Assembly: GCA_914767715.1 (NCBI GenBank)
Contig: OU612068.1
Location: 9,052,001-9,116,000 of the forward strand
Reading direction: 5' to 3'
DNA length: 64,000 bases
From: Membranipora membranacea
Taxonomy: Eukaryota > Bryozoa > Gymnolaemata > Cheilostomatida > Membraniporidae
In this document: piece by piece, positions 23,875-34,228 of the stretch
Numbering within the stretch: position 1 is the first letter of the stretch
Layout of the letters: every line of letters begins with the position of its first letter
Translations under genes and position numbers: made by a program
The notes under the pieces: model-generated
The model's input: only the letters and a program-made list of their open reading frames with translations
Databases searched by the model: none
What the model was told of the DNA's origin: nothing

Positions 23875-24422
23875 CTAGAGTAGGAGCATGTGGGCTGCTG
23901 GAGTGCTGGCCACAGTCATCATCCACTCAAACATTGTGACGATAACCTCTGGTGGTAGAAGGTACAGGCTCATCAGCACGTAGAGAACGTCCCTTGTGTC
24001 ATTATCATGCTGGTATACAATATACCGACCTAAAAACATATCATCAAGACAGAATGATTTGTGGATCTTTAGGTACAAATAATGAAAATCCTATATCACA
24101 ATAGAATGTAGTGACTTGTTGAGGTTGGTGCGTTGTCCTACACTACATATTGTTGTTATTGTACAGATTGTTTTTCTGTTGCTGTTATCCCAAAATTTGA
24201 CAGAAAATATGTAAGACTCACATTACAGACAAAACAGCTTCGTTCATCAGACATTGATGGTGGCATGTCATGCTCTTAATAATTCCCTGCATTATTCTGA
24301 AAACTTTTCTCAAAACAGTTAAAACTATTAAGTAGTAAAATTACCTTTCTGATTCTTAATAAACTTCATGGTGGTAACCCGTTCACACAGAAGGATACAC
24401 CTCTCTGATAGCAGACCATATC
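23875..24422 (-). pseudogene. Two-exon fragment, possibly 3' end of a MULE-type transposase
   Basis: Minus-strand blocks 24345-24422 and 23875-24029 join in phase through CAG and TAG acceptors and a GTAATT donor. They read CERVTTMKFIKNQKGRYIVY, then a segment ending VLMSLYLLPPEVIVTMFEWM, and then a stop. The LPPE-I-xxF block resembles the segment after the catalytic domain in MULE-type transposases, but this is a weak pattern match. No catalytic residues are visible. It may instead be two exons of an unrelated gene whose other exons I could not find. Confidence 0.25.
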
Positions 24423-25729
24423 CTGAATCAAGATGTTATATATTTGTTAATCTGTGTAAATATTATGCAATATAATGCTGATTATTTTTCTTATTCGTGA
24501 GTTACGTTCTCTTTTTTTAAGTGGACTCAACTCCATATTTTAGAACTAGTACAACGGAAAATTCAGCTTGAAATAATATTCGAAATCAACTACAAGACCT
24601 CATTCAGTTTGTTTGCAAATTATTTAAAATACACATTTAGGCTTAATTAATGAAGATATGTCATTTCTCACCATAATATCATCTTCACCATTGAATTTAT
24701 CTGATATCTGGTAATTTATCAAAACAAACTTTAAAATTTCTGTGAAACCACAGAAGTTCTGTGTATAGAAGTACGAAAGGTTTTCTTTACGTTACTTATA
24801 TATAAAGCATCTGTTTGTATAACGACCCTCCCTAAATCCAATACAGCTCTTTGCAGAAAAGCCTTTTTTTATAAATACTCATAAATACCTCAATGCCTTC
24901 TTATTGCTTCTTTTTGTTTTTTGTTTTCACATGGTCTTATTTGCTTCATGCATTGATCGGTAGTTAATAAAAGTTCATAATATAACTCAATGCAGTTAAT
25001 ATAAATATATCATATCTAAAAAGTGACAGTCCCACTAGGCCATGTTTGGTATGGTTTTAAAAGATCTCAGGCTGAAAAGTCATTAGGGCAAATGAAATAA
25101 AACATAATTGTGAACCTAATTGCAGTAAAACTGCTGCAAAGTTGGAAAACTGGGATCATAGAGGATCATAGTGATTTATTGCCTCCTCCTGGCCACCATG
25201 ATCCACCATGATACTTGTTGATATATTTTTTTTTAACTAATTGTTATTTTCCACAATTTTTAATTTATAAAAATTTTGTTTGCCCTATGAACTCACAATA
25301 TCCACTTTTCTAATAGGACTGACCCGTTAATACATATAACAGCCAATAGCCCACCTAAAATGAGTAGTTCAGCAGATTTTTAGGCAGCATTCTTCATCTG
25401 TGATATCTGACACCCTGCTTACGCTTGTTCTTGTGCTTAGTTGTACGGCTTGGCTGCTGCTGCCCCGCCTGAAGAAGAGCGCCAGGTCTTGCATCAGCTC
25501 GCTCTACAGTCACGTTTCCCAGCTAAAAGAAGTCATAGGACTTGCGTAACGGTGGTATGAAAACCCTATGTAACGACAACATGCTGGTTCCATAGTCTCA
25601 AAATACGCAAGACACATTTGTTTCTAGTGCATGTATAAAATCTCCAAAATTTATCAGCCATTGCTGCTCTGCTAATCTAGCTTGAGATTTTAAAAATAAT
25701 ATACTGATGAAAAACAGTAAACATACGTG
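24423..25729. other. Intergenic spacer with one possible coding remnant
   Basis: Mostly AT-rich. On the minus strand, 25420-25524 is GC-richer and opens LGNVTVERADARPG after a TAG acceptor, with Gln-rich and basic residues after it. It may belong with the fragment at 23875-24422, but the connection is not shown. Confidence 0.4.
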
Positions 25730-25875
25730 GTTTCCAGGCACAACCTTAAGACAACCCACGACAGGTCTACTTCAAAACCTGAGTCTCTGGCAACGTTTGA
25801 CATGAACAGTGAATGAGATGGCTCTAACCAGCTGAACCACCTCCTTCTCTGACCGAGTAACTCGCAGCTGTAGTA
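25730..25875 (-). mobile_element. tRNA-derived SINE-like fragment
   Basis: On the minus strand, ggtggttcagctggttagag resembles an internal Pol III A box, followed about 40 bases later by a weak B-box-like actcaggttttgaag. It does not fold into a tRNA. Confidence 0.45.
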
Positions 25876-25914
25876 TAACTAACAAACCAAATTCAGCGTG
25901 GCTTGATCTCCTTT

Positions 25915-26140
25915 GACTTCATATTTTGGCATTATGGCAATGGTATTTTGGGATATGGTATGTTGTACCAAATGGTATTATGTCCAATCTCGCGCCATAT
26001 CCACTGGTATATTCTGGTACAACTGGTATTTTGGCATTGGTATTGTGTGCAGTGGTGTTATCACCTATGGCATTATGACATTATATCACTGGCATTTTGT
26101 CCCAATGGCATTTTGACCATAGCATTTTGTCACCAAGTCC
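25915..26140. repeat. Degenerate TGGCATTTTG / TGGTATT tandem repeat
   Basis: Units of about 10-20 bases built on tggcattatg, tggtattttg and tggcattttg recur about a dozen times. The two overlapping plus-strand open frames here (Trp, His and Tyr rich) are by-products of the repeat. Confidence 0.75.
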
Positions 26141-27054
26141 CTCTAAGCAAGTTACCAGTAAGAAAATATGAGAACACACAGATCACTCCAAGAAAAACCG
26201 AAGATTGAAGCAAAAATTGAGATTTCTGTGGTAAACCAAGCTTTCTTTGCATTGACCCTTGATTGAAACTTTTGGATTAGTTCTAGTGAAGCTAGATAAG
26301 GCTCTGAAATCATAGACATAATGATAATCCAGAAAAGGACTCAATTTGTGGAGTAAGTGCATTGAATAGGCAGAGAGGAACCTGATTGCCGGCAATGTTC
26401 CAACATTATATTCTTGACTTGTTTTGTAGTCCCCTATCAACATTTACACCAAATAAAAGAACATAACGTTTGTTTTACTGTTAACAGCTCTTTATACCTG
26501 TTACTACTTATCTTGATAACTGATTGAATCCTTGAGCAAGGAGACCAATCTGACCCCAGATCGTGGCCATGAATTCTTTGAATCCTCCCAAAGGGTGATC
26601 AACTTTCTTGTGAGAAATTTGATTTGATTGAAACAAGGGAGTGGACAGGGCAGTGACAATTATGTAGCAAAGTATTGATCTGAGTAATACACCTGGTCGC
26701 TGACAAATTGACTAAGGCAGCCTGGCCAGTTAAAGGGAAGCAACTCCAAATGCAGGCAAATTTATCGAAATGATTTTTAGGCATACTTATTTCTACTAAT
26801 CTACATTTTATCATTCAATGATATACCTGAATCCTGTATTGAACTGAATTTGCCAAGATATCTATCAGAGTTATATATGAACAAGGAGACATTGTAATAT
26901 ATTCTGAATTTTTTGTTTAGGGATTTACCTGCAGGAAAAAGAATAAGCACGGAATGCCAGAGAAGAGGAGCTATTAGCTGACCACACCCAGATAGAGAAC
27001 GGCTGTTATTACATGGATCATGTTTCCTATGTGTTTTCTGCGAGAGTTTCAATA
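26141..27054. other. Intergenic, nothing recognised
   Basis: Several short frames, none with recognisable domains. The similarity to the 21-kb side of the inverted duplication begins only near 27.06 kb. Confidence 0.55.
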
Positions 27055-28260
27055 AAATCTTATGGCTTTGCTCACTTGATCGGAATGAAGCTATAACCAT
27101 GACATCATAATTTTTAGTGTCAATTTAGTTAATAATGAATCGTAACACAGGTAGGTTGGTGTCTTTCAATGCTCATCCAGTTGTATTTAGCATTATTATC
27201 ATCATGATTTTGCCTTATTTGACGCAATAAATAATTCATGCTTCCAGTGTCGTGTTAACCTAAGTAGTTAGAAGTCTGCCCGATAAATACAAATTGTATG
27301 TTAATAGTAATGCCGATTAGATTACGCTTTTTGGAAATGTTTATAGTAAATGTTTGTATTGTTGTAATGCAGGCATGCCTGTTTGGAATACAATAATAGT
27401 TAATGAAACTCAATATCTGAAATATTATAATATAGTTAACAAATCAGGAAGCCATACTAAAGCGCCAGTCTCTTATTGCATTCTGGTAATGCCACCATGG
27501 TCAGATAATGGAACCATATATCTGTTTACAGTTACATTGATACTTCTGTTCAATGACACAATTTAACTCGGCTATAGAGGATTTAAACCTGAAGTTTGAC
27601 AGGATGTACTATTAAATTGCTGGAATCAACTTATAAACGGTAATGGATCTGAAAGAAAGAGGGTAACAGAAAAAAAACTTAAACGGTTCCGCGATTGGTC
27701 CGTGATTGGTCTTCATTTTGGAGCCCTTGCTGCTTTATGGGGCTGTCTCCCATATATCGATTTTGGAATCGATTGTCAAGCTTTGCTTTCTTTTTTTACA
27801 GTTCCAAGGAGAGACTTTAAATTTTGTGCAACATTTTATGAGCGGAGTTTTCAACAATATTTTGTGTTTGAATGGCCTCTCCCAGTTGATAAAAATTTAA
27901 ATATAGCTTATAACTATGACATCATCATTTTTTGGTTTTAATTTAGTTGATCATGAATTCTCACACAGGTAGGTCGGTGTCTTTTAATGCTTATCAATTT
28001 GTCTTTGTATTCAATTGAATTTTCTAACTATAATAATTATAAGTGCGCTCTAAACAAGCATTGGATAGAATTATATTTAGTGTTAAGAGATCATGAAGTT
28101 GCCCATATTTAAAGTTACTGATAACTAATGCTTGAAGGGTCATGTTTATTTCTGTAGTTAAAAGTCTACCTGATACTCATGATGACATGATTCATTCAAA
28201 GTTAGCTACTGTTGATTATTGAAGAGATTTGATAATATCGATAAATGCTCCTATTTTGTA
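27055..28260 (+). repeat. 5' half of the inverted duplication, copy around protein B
   Basis: This is the reverse-orientation counterpart of 19985-21200. It holds two mini-exon copies (27135-27150 and 27953-27968). Shared non-coding blocks include gttaacaaatcagg, gatgtactatt-aaattgctgg and ggcctctcccagttg. The similarity does not stop at exon edges, so it is segmental. Confidence 0.8.
27135..27150 (+). other. Distal ATG mini-exon copy upstream of gene B
   Basis: Reads ATGAATCGTAACACAG and then GTAGGT. The ATG, the Asn codon and the final A-C-A-G plus donor are kept although two codons differ from the other copies. Confidence 0.45.
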
Positions 28261-29439
28261 GATTTCGAGATATTATTATCGATTATCTGTGTTCTAGTGG
28301 TGTTAACTACGTTATCAGCACTCCTTATATTTTGTTTAAAATGCGACGACCAGGATTTCTCTGCACCTGATGTTGAACGACACAAACAATCCCATCCGTC
28401 ACGTAAAAAAGTTAGAAAACGAACAAAAAGAAGAAGAACCAAGTCTGCAGGATTTGCAGGATCCGAGGCAGGATTACAAGAGCTTCCAAAGCCACAAGGT
28501 AAGGATCAACTTTCCGAGACCAAAGTGCTAAATGTTGTCATTTTCAGCTTCACTTGGAAGTTGAAGAAATTCTAGTTTAAAAATCTCATTTGAAGCGCAG
28601 CCAGCCCTTAATATTGTTCAGGATGGCGATCGCCGCCGCAGGCGGTCGTTAAGGGCGCTGCGATCGCCATCTCGAACGTTTTTAAGGGCTGGCTGTGATT
28701 TGAAGAAGGAAATAATTCTTAGCAGGATGGTCAGTTTTATCTTATCACCTCAAAACTTGCTTGCTACCAACAAAAAACTTGATGATCCATACTGCTCAAA
28801 TTAGTTCCCGGATGGTGTATGTCGGTGATATGATATAAAGGCAAGTGTACCCTACATGTTACTTAATCATATATCATATTTAATCATGCCTCAAATTTAA
28901 AATATTAATAATTGACAGCTGGCGCAGTGATGCCTTCGTACTCCCACAATAATGCTACTTCCTCTATCAACGATCAAAGTAAAATGGGTAGATCACGCAC
29001 TAGGGTTAAAATGCCAAAGGATACACAACAAAAGGGTGAGCCGCAGAAGTATGAGCCACAGGGATATGAGCCACAGGGATATGAGCCACATGGATATGAG
29101 CCACAGGGATATGAGCACCCTGACATGGACACAGCTGCCAATGTCGTCTATACACAGTGGAAGCCCGACTGGGCCAACCCGACCCAACCGATGAATTATG
29201 AAAGTTTGGATCAGAATGATGACAGAAACTGTTACAATAGCCTCATTCAGGAAAACAGTGCCAGACACAACAATGTTGTCGAACTTTCATATAGAAGCAG
29301 TCGATGCTCTTCTTCATTTTTGTATTGTACTATATCTACCCAAAACAGTGACAACGAGGATGTAGTAGATGAAGAAAGTCATCCAGTCATACCAAAAAAA
29401 CACATCGATACTCTACATCCATATTACAATATAGTATAG
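27953..29439 (+). CDS. ITAM-bearing single-pass membrane protein B (adaptor-like), three exons
   Basis: My model is exons 27953-27968, 28262-28498 and 28919-29439 (257 aa), with phases 1 and 1 exactly as in paralog A. After MNSHT the second exon opens D-F-E and a hydrophobic segment (ILLSIICVLVVL to LLIFCLKC), then a polybasic stretch (RKKVRKRTKRRRTKS). The third exon has five EPQGY-type repeats (near 29037-29115), a WANPTQPMNYESL block, the ITAM YESL-DQNDDRNC-YNSL at 29197-29244, ARHNNVV, and the same HPYYNIV end as A. A polyadenylation signal AATAAA is at 29496-29501, and the 3' UTR also matches that of A. Function is inferred as a signalling adaptor that would be phosphorylated by Src/Syk-type kinases. 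Without an ectodomain it would need a ligand-binding partner chain. The TM and tail exons are firm; the first exon is less so. Confidence 0.65.
28598..28695. mobile_element. GC-rich nested hairpin inside intron 2 of gene B
   Basis: The ends cagccagcccttaa and ttaagggctggctg are perfect inverted repeats. Inside them lie the inverse pair ggatggcgatcgc and gcgatcgccatct and a central ccgccgcaggcgg. The base composition is sharply different from the surrounding intron, and the A paralog lacks it. A small non-autonomous foldback insertion is the simplest reading. Confidence 0.8.
29037..29117 (+). repeat. In-frame 15-bp coding repeat (EPQGY)
   Basis: The unit gagccacagggatat occurs about five times within exon 3 of gene B and adds one tyrosine each time. 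Paralog A has no such array, so the repeat expanded after duplication. Confidence 0.9.
29197..29244 (+). other. ITAM in protein B
   Basis: Codons give YESLDQNDDRNCYNSL, an eight-residue-spaced pair of YxxL motifs aligned residue for residue with the one in protein A. Confidence 0.8.
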
Positions 29440-29559
29440 ATTTAACAAACATAATTACACTACAATTTTTAGTTTCATATCTATGATTTAGCCAAAATAA
29501 ATGAATAACATATTCCATAGTTATATTATTGACATTTTGAGTTGTTGGCCAAGTGTTTA

Positions 29560-30328
29560 TCAAGCAATACAAGAATGTTGAGAGTCAGGGAAAATTTATT
29601 AAATCAGTAAATTGTAGATTCACATTCGTTTGAATGATTTTATCTAGAAACCGTTATACTATGGAGTCCTGTTCAGACTCACCGGATCTCAAATGCGCCC
29701 CTTTGCAGAGATAGCACAAGATTACTTGTACGTGTAAAGGTGGTCAAACTCCTCATAGTCAATCTGGACTCACAACAACATTCTACAAAACACACAGAAG
29801 ATTATCAATCTTGTTTTGATGTAATATTCAAGATTTCTTTTAGCTTTTTAGTGCAGAATATGAACCTAAGGATCTGGTGGGCAACAAACTTTTTAGCGGT
29901 TGCCCTGTTAACTCATCATTGCTCTAGATGGTTTGTTCAACACTTTCATTTGGTTATAATTTTATGTATTTGGTATAGATTGTGAAATCCTGAGGTGATA
30001 TTCTTTTTGGAAGTCACAACATTACCGAATGGATTGTCAGATTGACTCAAGGTGGGCATTAAATATTCAATGAAGCTGGCAAGCTTATATGCAAATCACC
30101 ACCTGGCATAGCAATGAGATTAGCTATAGCTTTGAACCCATTATCCCTGATTGAAAAGCACAGAATCATTTCAAATTTTGATCCAAATTGAATTCGAAGA
30201 CAACTCCTCGCTTTGCTGGAATCAATTTAAAATAGAGGCATTGAACCAATGGGTGGATATATATTAAATTTATCTATCACCAATCAATGCAACAAGGGCA
30301 AATGAGACCGTGCGCAAAAAAAATGATA
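29560..30328. other. Intergenic, nothing recognised beyond the 3' UTR of gene B
   Basis: Similarity to the 3' flank of gene A (the block caatacaagaatgttgagag) ends near 29.6 kb. The rest has no supported feature. Confidence 0.55.
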
Positions 30329-31341
30329 TCAAAAGCAGTTTAAGAAAAAACTTTTCTCATACATGGTTGTTCTACATTTTAGTGCTAATGTTGTGCCATG
30401 TCTAGAGTTGCCTGATCTTCGATCGGTTGGAATATTATTCTTCAATGGATGATTTCCTGTTTGAGATATTGTAGATGCATATTGTAAACAGCGAATGTCA
30501 AGATAAACAGAGAGTTCTTCTAAACTAAGGAAAGACAGTCTCTGTTCATAATCGTTGCAGCTCGCTAAAATTACTCGAAGACAAAGTGTCTGTTCTCTCT
30601 CCAGCCTCATTGTATCACTATTTGAAAGAAAGGGGAACCAGCTGGGGGCTGCATAGCTAAGCAATGATTAGATCCTGCTTTTATAAAAAACAGCTAGGCT
30701 AGATACACTAACCCCTACTCTTTTCAATTGAATCAAAGCATGTGTTGGGGGTTTTACTTTAGCCTTGATTGAGTCAACGTTGGCAGAGAACCTCATATGA
30801 CTGTCTATGTACACACCAAGAAGTCTCACAGATTTATTCTCTTCTATTACAACATCATTTACTTTGATAGGAATGCTTTCTATTGACTTCTGCAAGGTGA
30901 ATGTGATCGACTGCGACTTAGCAGCATTCAAAAGCATAGAGTTAATATGTTGACACCATTTCATGGCATAGTCTGCAGCCTCCTGGATGGGGTTCCTCTG
31001 TTGAAGGAAAGAAAGGGATGCCTTATGCGCTGTAGAGTTAAATATTGACCCATCTCTTTTCCGAACAATGTTGTATACTGTTGTATCATCGGCATATTTA
31101 ATGCAACTTACTGCAGGCCTCAAATTGTCAATGAATACGTTCCATAACAGTGGGCCCAAGACTGTTCCTTGTGGAAATCCTAAGTTGCAAGGCTGATATG
31201 GAGAACAGACACCGGAGTATTTAACTCTCTGTACAGGATCAGAAAAGAAACTTATCACAACACGTGTGATCTCTGGTGTGATACCCAAAGACAGTAGTTT
31301 CTTCACAGCGATATCAGGCACGTCAAAGGAGGCAGGTCAAC
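30329..31341 (-). mobile_element. 5'-truncated LINE (non-LTR) reverse transcriptase
   Basis: On the minus strand a 217-codon frame begins inside RT with SFDVPDIAVKKLLSLGI. It contains FPQGTVLGPLLWNVFIDNL and the YADDT active site, then a conserved WCQHINSMLLNAAKSQ block and LLGVYIDSHMRF. A stop or frameshift near 30665 separates it from a 111-codon C-terminal part (SYAAPSWFPFLSNSD, then a Leu-rich tail). The order is that of Jockey/CR1-type LINE ORF2. Endonuclease and the first RT motifs are missing, as in typical 5' truncation. It is non-functional and unrelated to the genes on either side. Confidence 0.9.
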
Positions 31342-32655
31342 CCGAGAAGGTCTTTTGTCCCGCAACATGCATTTTTCCTTTTAAGCTAATTTACAACTAG
31401 ATGGTTTGTTGCCATCAAGACATATTTTTTGGTTCCATCGCATCATATGATTAATTTTTAAGACATAAACATCAGTGAAGTGAAAAATCAATGGCCGACC
31501 ATCACGGTCATGACTATTTGAAATGGATCCAAAATAGCTGCAATTGATCTATCGATTAGAGACAAAAATATATTATATACAGGGTGCCATTGTCAAACAT
31601 TCTTAGATTAGATTTGGAGAGTTTTTATTTTTGCTTGAGCTAGTACACTCACCTTATTTAGTACATTGGTCTGTCTGAGTAAAGGTATACTGCCTGATAT
31701 TCAATCTGTATTCACAAGAACATTCTACAAAACATACATGCAGACTTTGTAATTTGTATGTAATAATCAAGTTTTTGAAAAATTCTTCTGCAAAAAATCC
31801 AACGGACTAAAAAAAGAAGGTTGTAGATCTTTTCTTAGTCAAAAATAATGTCACAGGCCAGGTCTCTGATGGATCACCACATCCCTTCAGTTATCGCTGT
31901 GGCAGATTGGGGGATGAAATGTGCACAAACAAGCCTGAGACCGGTTATGAAAAACTGATGACTTTATGGGGCATTTTCCCTGTACAAGAATTCTATTCCT
32001 TTTTTACTCGTTCCAAAGGTTTGAGATGGAAAACAACAGTTACCCTGTTTCTTTCTGTGGGAATAGAAAATTACCGCTACATCTGATGTTACACTTTCAA
32101 ATATTCGATTGATATCAATGTCCATCTAAAACAATGAAAATTAGTGTAATAGTGCGTATTTTAGCTTAATAGAACAGTGTTTCACTGCTGCTTCACCTCA
32201 GAGGAGCAGTTAACATTGCACATTGTAGTTTCCATCTAATAATACAACTCTTGAAATAATTTTGAGGTTACCTGGTGCATATGTTGTCAACAACTAGATG
32301 TACTTGTGATTGGGGTCTTCCTTCTGTAGAATATGTGTTTCTTTGAACAGTTGAATCAAACATCTGCTTGCATCAAATCTGCAACATAAGAATATATGGC
32401 AGGATCATCAGGTAATCAATCTTGATGCACACGCAGCACCACAAACAAGTTAGATAACAATATTTTTAAGTTACTTGTATAGACACAATTATTTACTTTA
32501 AAATTCCAAGCAAAATATTTTCAAATAATAACAAAGTCATGGACAATAAGACCAGCAAAAAAGCAAAATAAGCAAGCCAATTCCTTTTTTCACAAAGCAT
32601 ATATTTTTAATGGTTGCATTCCATAAATGTACGATTATTGATTAGAATTTGGAAT
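31342..32655. other. Intergenic, nothing recognised
   Basis: AT-rich sequence without a supported frame, RNA or repeat. Confidence 0.55.
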
Positions 32656-33680
32656 TTAGTAGGTGAGTGTCGTTGCAGCAAGCAGCTGACGAAGTAAATT
32701 TCTATCTGGCTTTTCACTGAAGTCAGAGGAATTCAATGAAATAATCGCTAGACAAATGCGACACAGAGGAAGAAAGGTTATGCATTTTATGCAGAGGCAT
32801 CTGGGAGGACAAATGGTATATATAGAAACCGGCTGCAGTGGTGAGCGGAGCTTTTTGTCAAGGTATTTCGATCTCTTGAAGACGCTAAAAGATATCTCAG
32901 CAAAGCAGGCAAGCGATTGGGTTGTCTTCGGCCAGTCATATGTCAATGCAGTCTTAGCAGAAATGAGAGCAGTGGATCCAGTAAGTCTAGAAGCCGGCCT
33001 TCTTTACAAGCCTCAACATTGAAAAGTCATTGTTAGATATTCATGCTAAGAATCAACCATCATTTACATCAATGACAATGCCAGCTGCTGAATATCCTAA
33101 TTGCCAAGCTCTATCTCTTCAAGTTAAGAGTCTATCAAACAACATGAGCCAAGAGACTAAGGGATTGGTGGAACGTTTCGAGAAGGAGATGACAGCACAT
33201 AAATGTTACTATCTGGAATAAATATTGGCAATGGTGAGCAGGCAGCATCATTTGTAATGTGAAAATTATTTCTTCAAAGCCTTACAGAAACAATTCTGCT
33301 CATTGTAAATGCTCCGGCCAAGCCCCCTCCATATTGATTGATTAATTGATTTATTGTATCTCTATCACTAACATGATTTATGAAAAAAGGCGTTAAATAC
33401 TGAATTTACCCATTTACCCATTTTCCATAGTGCATGATTAGTTGAGGTTAAATTTCTGATGATATGGTTCAAACATATGTATATATAATACATACACGAT
33501 TCCCATTCAGGTCTTCTCAGCTGAATTATTTTGCACACTGCTTGCTTGCTGTTTGCTTGCTTATACTCACTTCTAAGACGCTTGATATGCATGCTTTTAA
33601 AGATGATGTCTATGGTCAAGTCACAGCTCGAGATGCTGATGTAAAGCAGGATAAGCATGAGGAGCTGATGAAAGAATTTT
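32656..33680 (+). pseudogene. Broken open frames preceding the YqaJ-like fragment
   Basis: Two plus-strand frames (32756-33022 and 33030-33221) and a third (33464-33682) have protein-like composition, for example LKTLKDISAKQASDWVVFGQ and MSQETKGLVERFEKEMTAHK. I recognise no family. They lie in order before the YqaJ-like remnant, so they may be the N-terminal part of the same decayed element. Confidence 0.3.
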
Positions 33681-33689
33681 AACTGACAA

Positions 33690-34228
33690 TGCCTTATTCT
33701 GTCAATGCGGAGCAAGGCACTCCACTATGGAAAGCGGCTAAAAGACTGAGACTTATTGCGAGTAATTACGGACAGATACGCAAAATGTGATTAAAAAGCT
33801 GCCATATCCATCCTTTGCAGGGAATGCTACAGCATACGGGCTCAGAGAAGAACCTGAGACTGAAAAAATGTTTGTAAATTGGTTGGAAACCAATCGAAAC
33901 TTCTGTAAGCCATCCCGGGTTAGTTCTGTTACCTAATGAGAATGTTTTCGGGGCCTCTCCTGATGGTATATTCTGCTGTCAGCCAAGGAAATCCAGTATA
34001 CCATCATCTTTTGTGGTTGGATACAAAAACCACAAAAAACTGGCTGGCGCTAGGCTCACAGTAGATGATGCTATCAGGATCAAGGTAGAGGATTTTCCTC
34101 TGGGTTTAGATGAGAATGAAAACTATGCTTTCAAAACTTCTCATTCATTCTACTACCAGTTACAAATTACTAGAAAATTGAATGCAAAAAAAAACAGGGA
34201 TACAAACATTACTGATTCTCAGCGATGA
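33690..34228 (+). pseudogene. YqaJ-type (lambda-exonuclease-like) nuclease fragment, broken
   Basis: Across three frames the order of YqaJ-domain landmarks is kept. EQGTPLWKAAKRLRLIASNYG corresponds to the x-W-xxxR-x-G-xxTAS block. YGLREEPETEKMF corresponds to the G-x-xxEP/A block. ENVFGASPDGIF is the G-A-S-P-D-G metal-site block, and a later IKVEDFPLG is followed by HSFYYQLQ, the E-x-K and Y-x-x-Q blocks. Stops at about 33788 and 33934 and frame changes disable it. This domain occurs in metazoan transposon-derived proteins as well as phage. I infer a dead mobile-element or domesticated-gene copy. Confidence 0.6.

Noticed and set aside
25903-26208. 101-codon Trp/His/Tyr-rich frame
   Set aside because: The reading frame is generated by the TGGCATTTTG-type tandem repeat.
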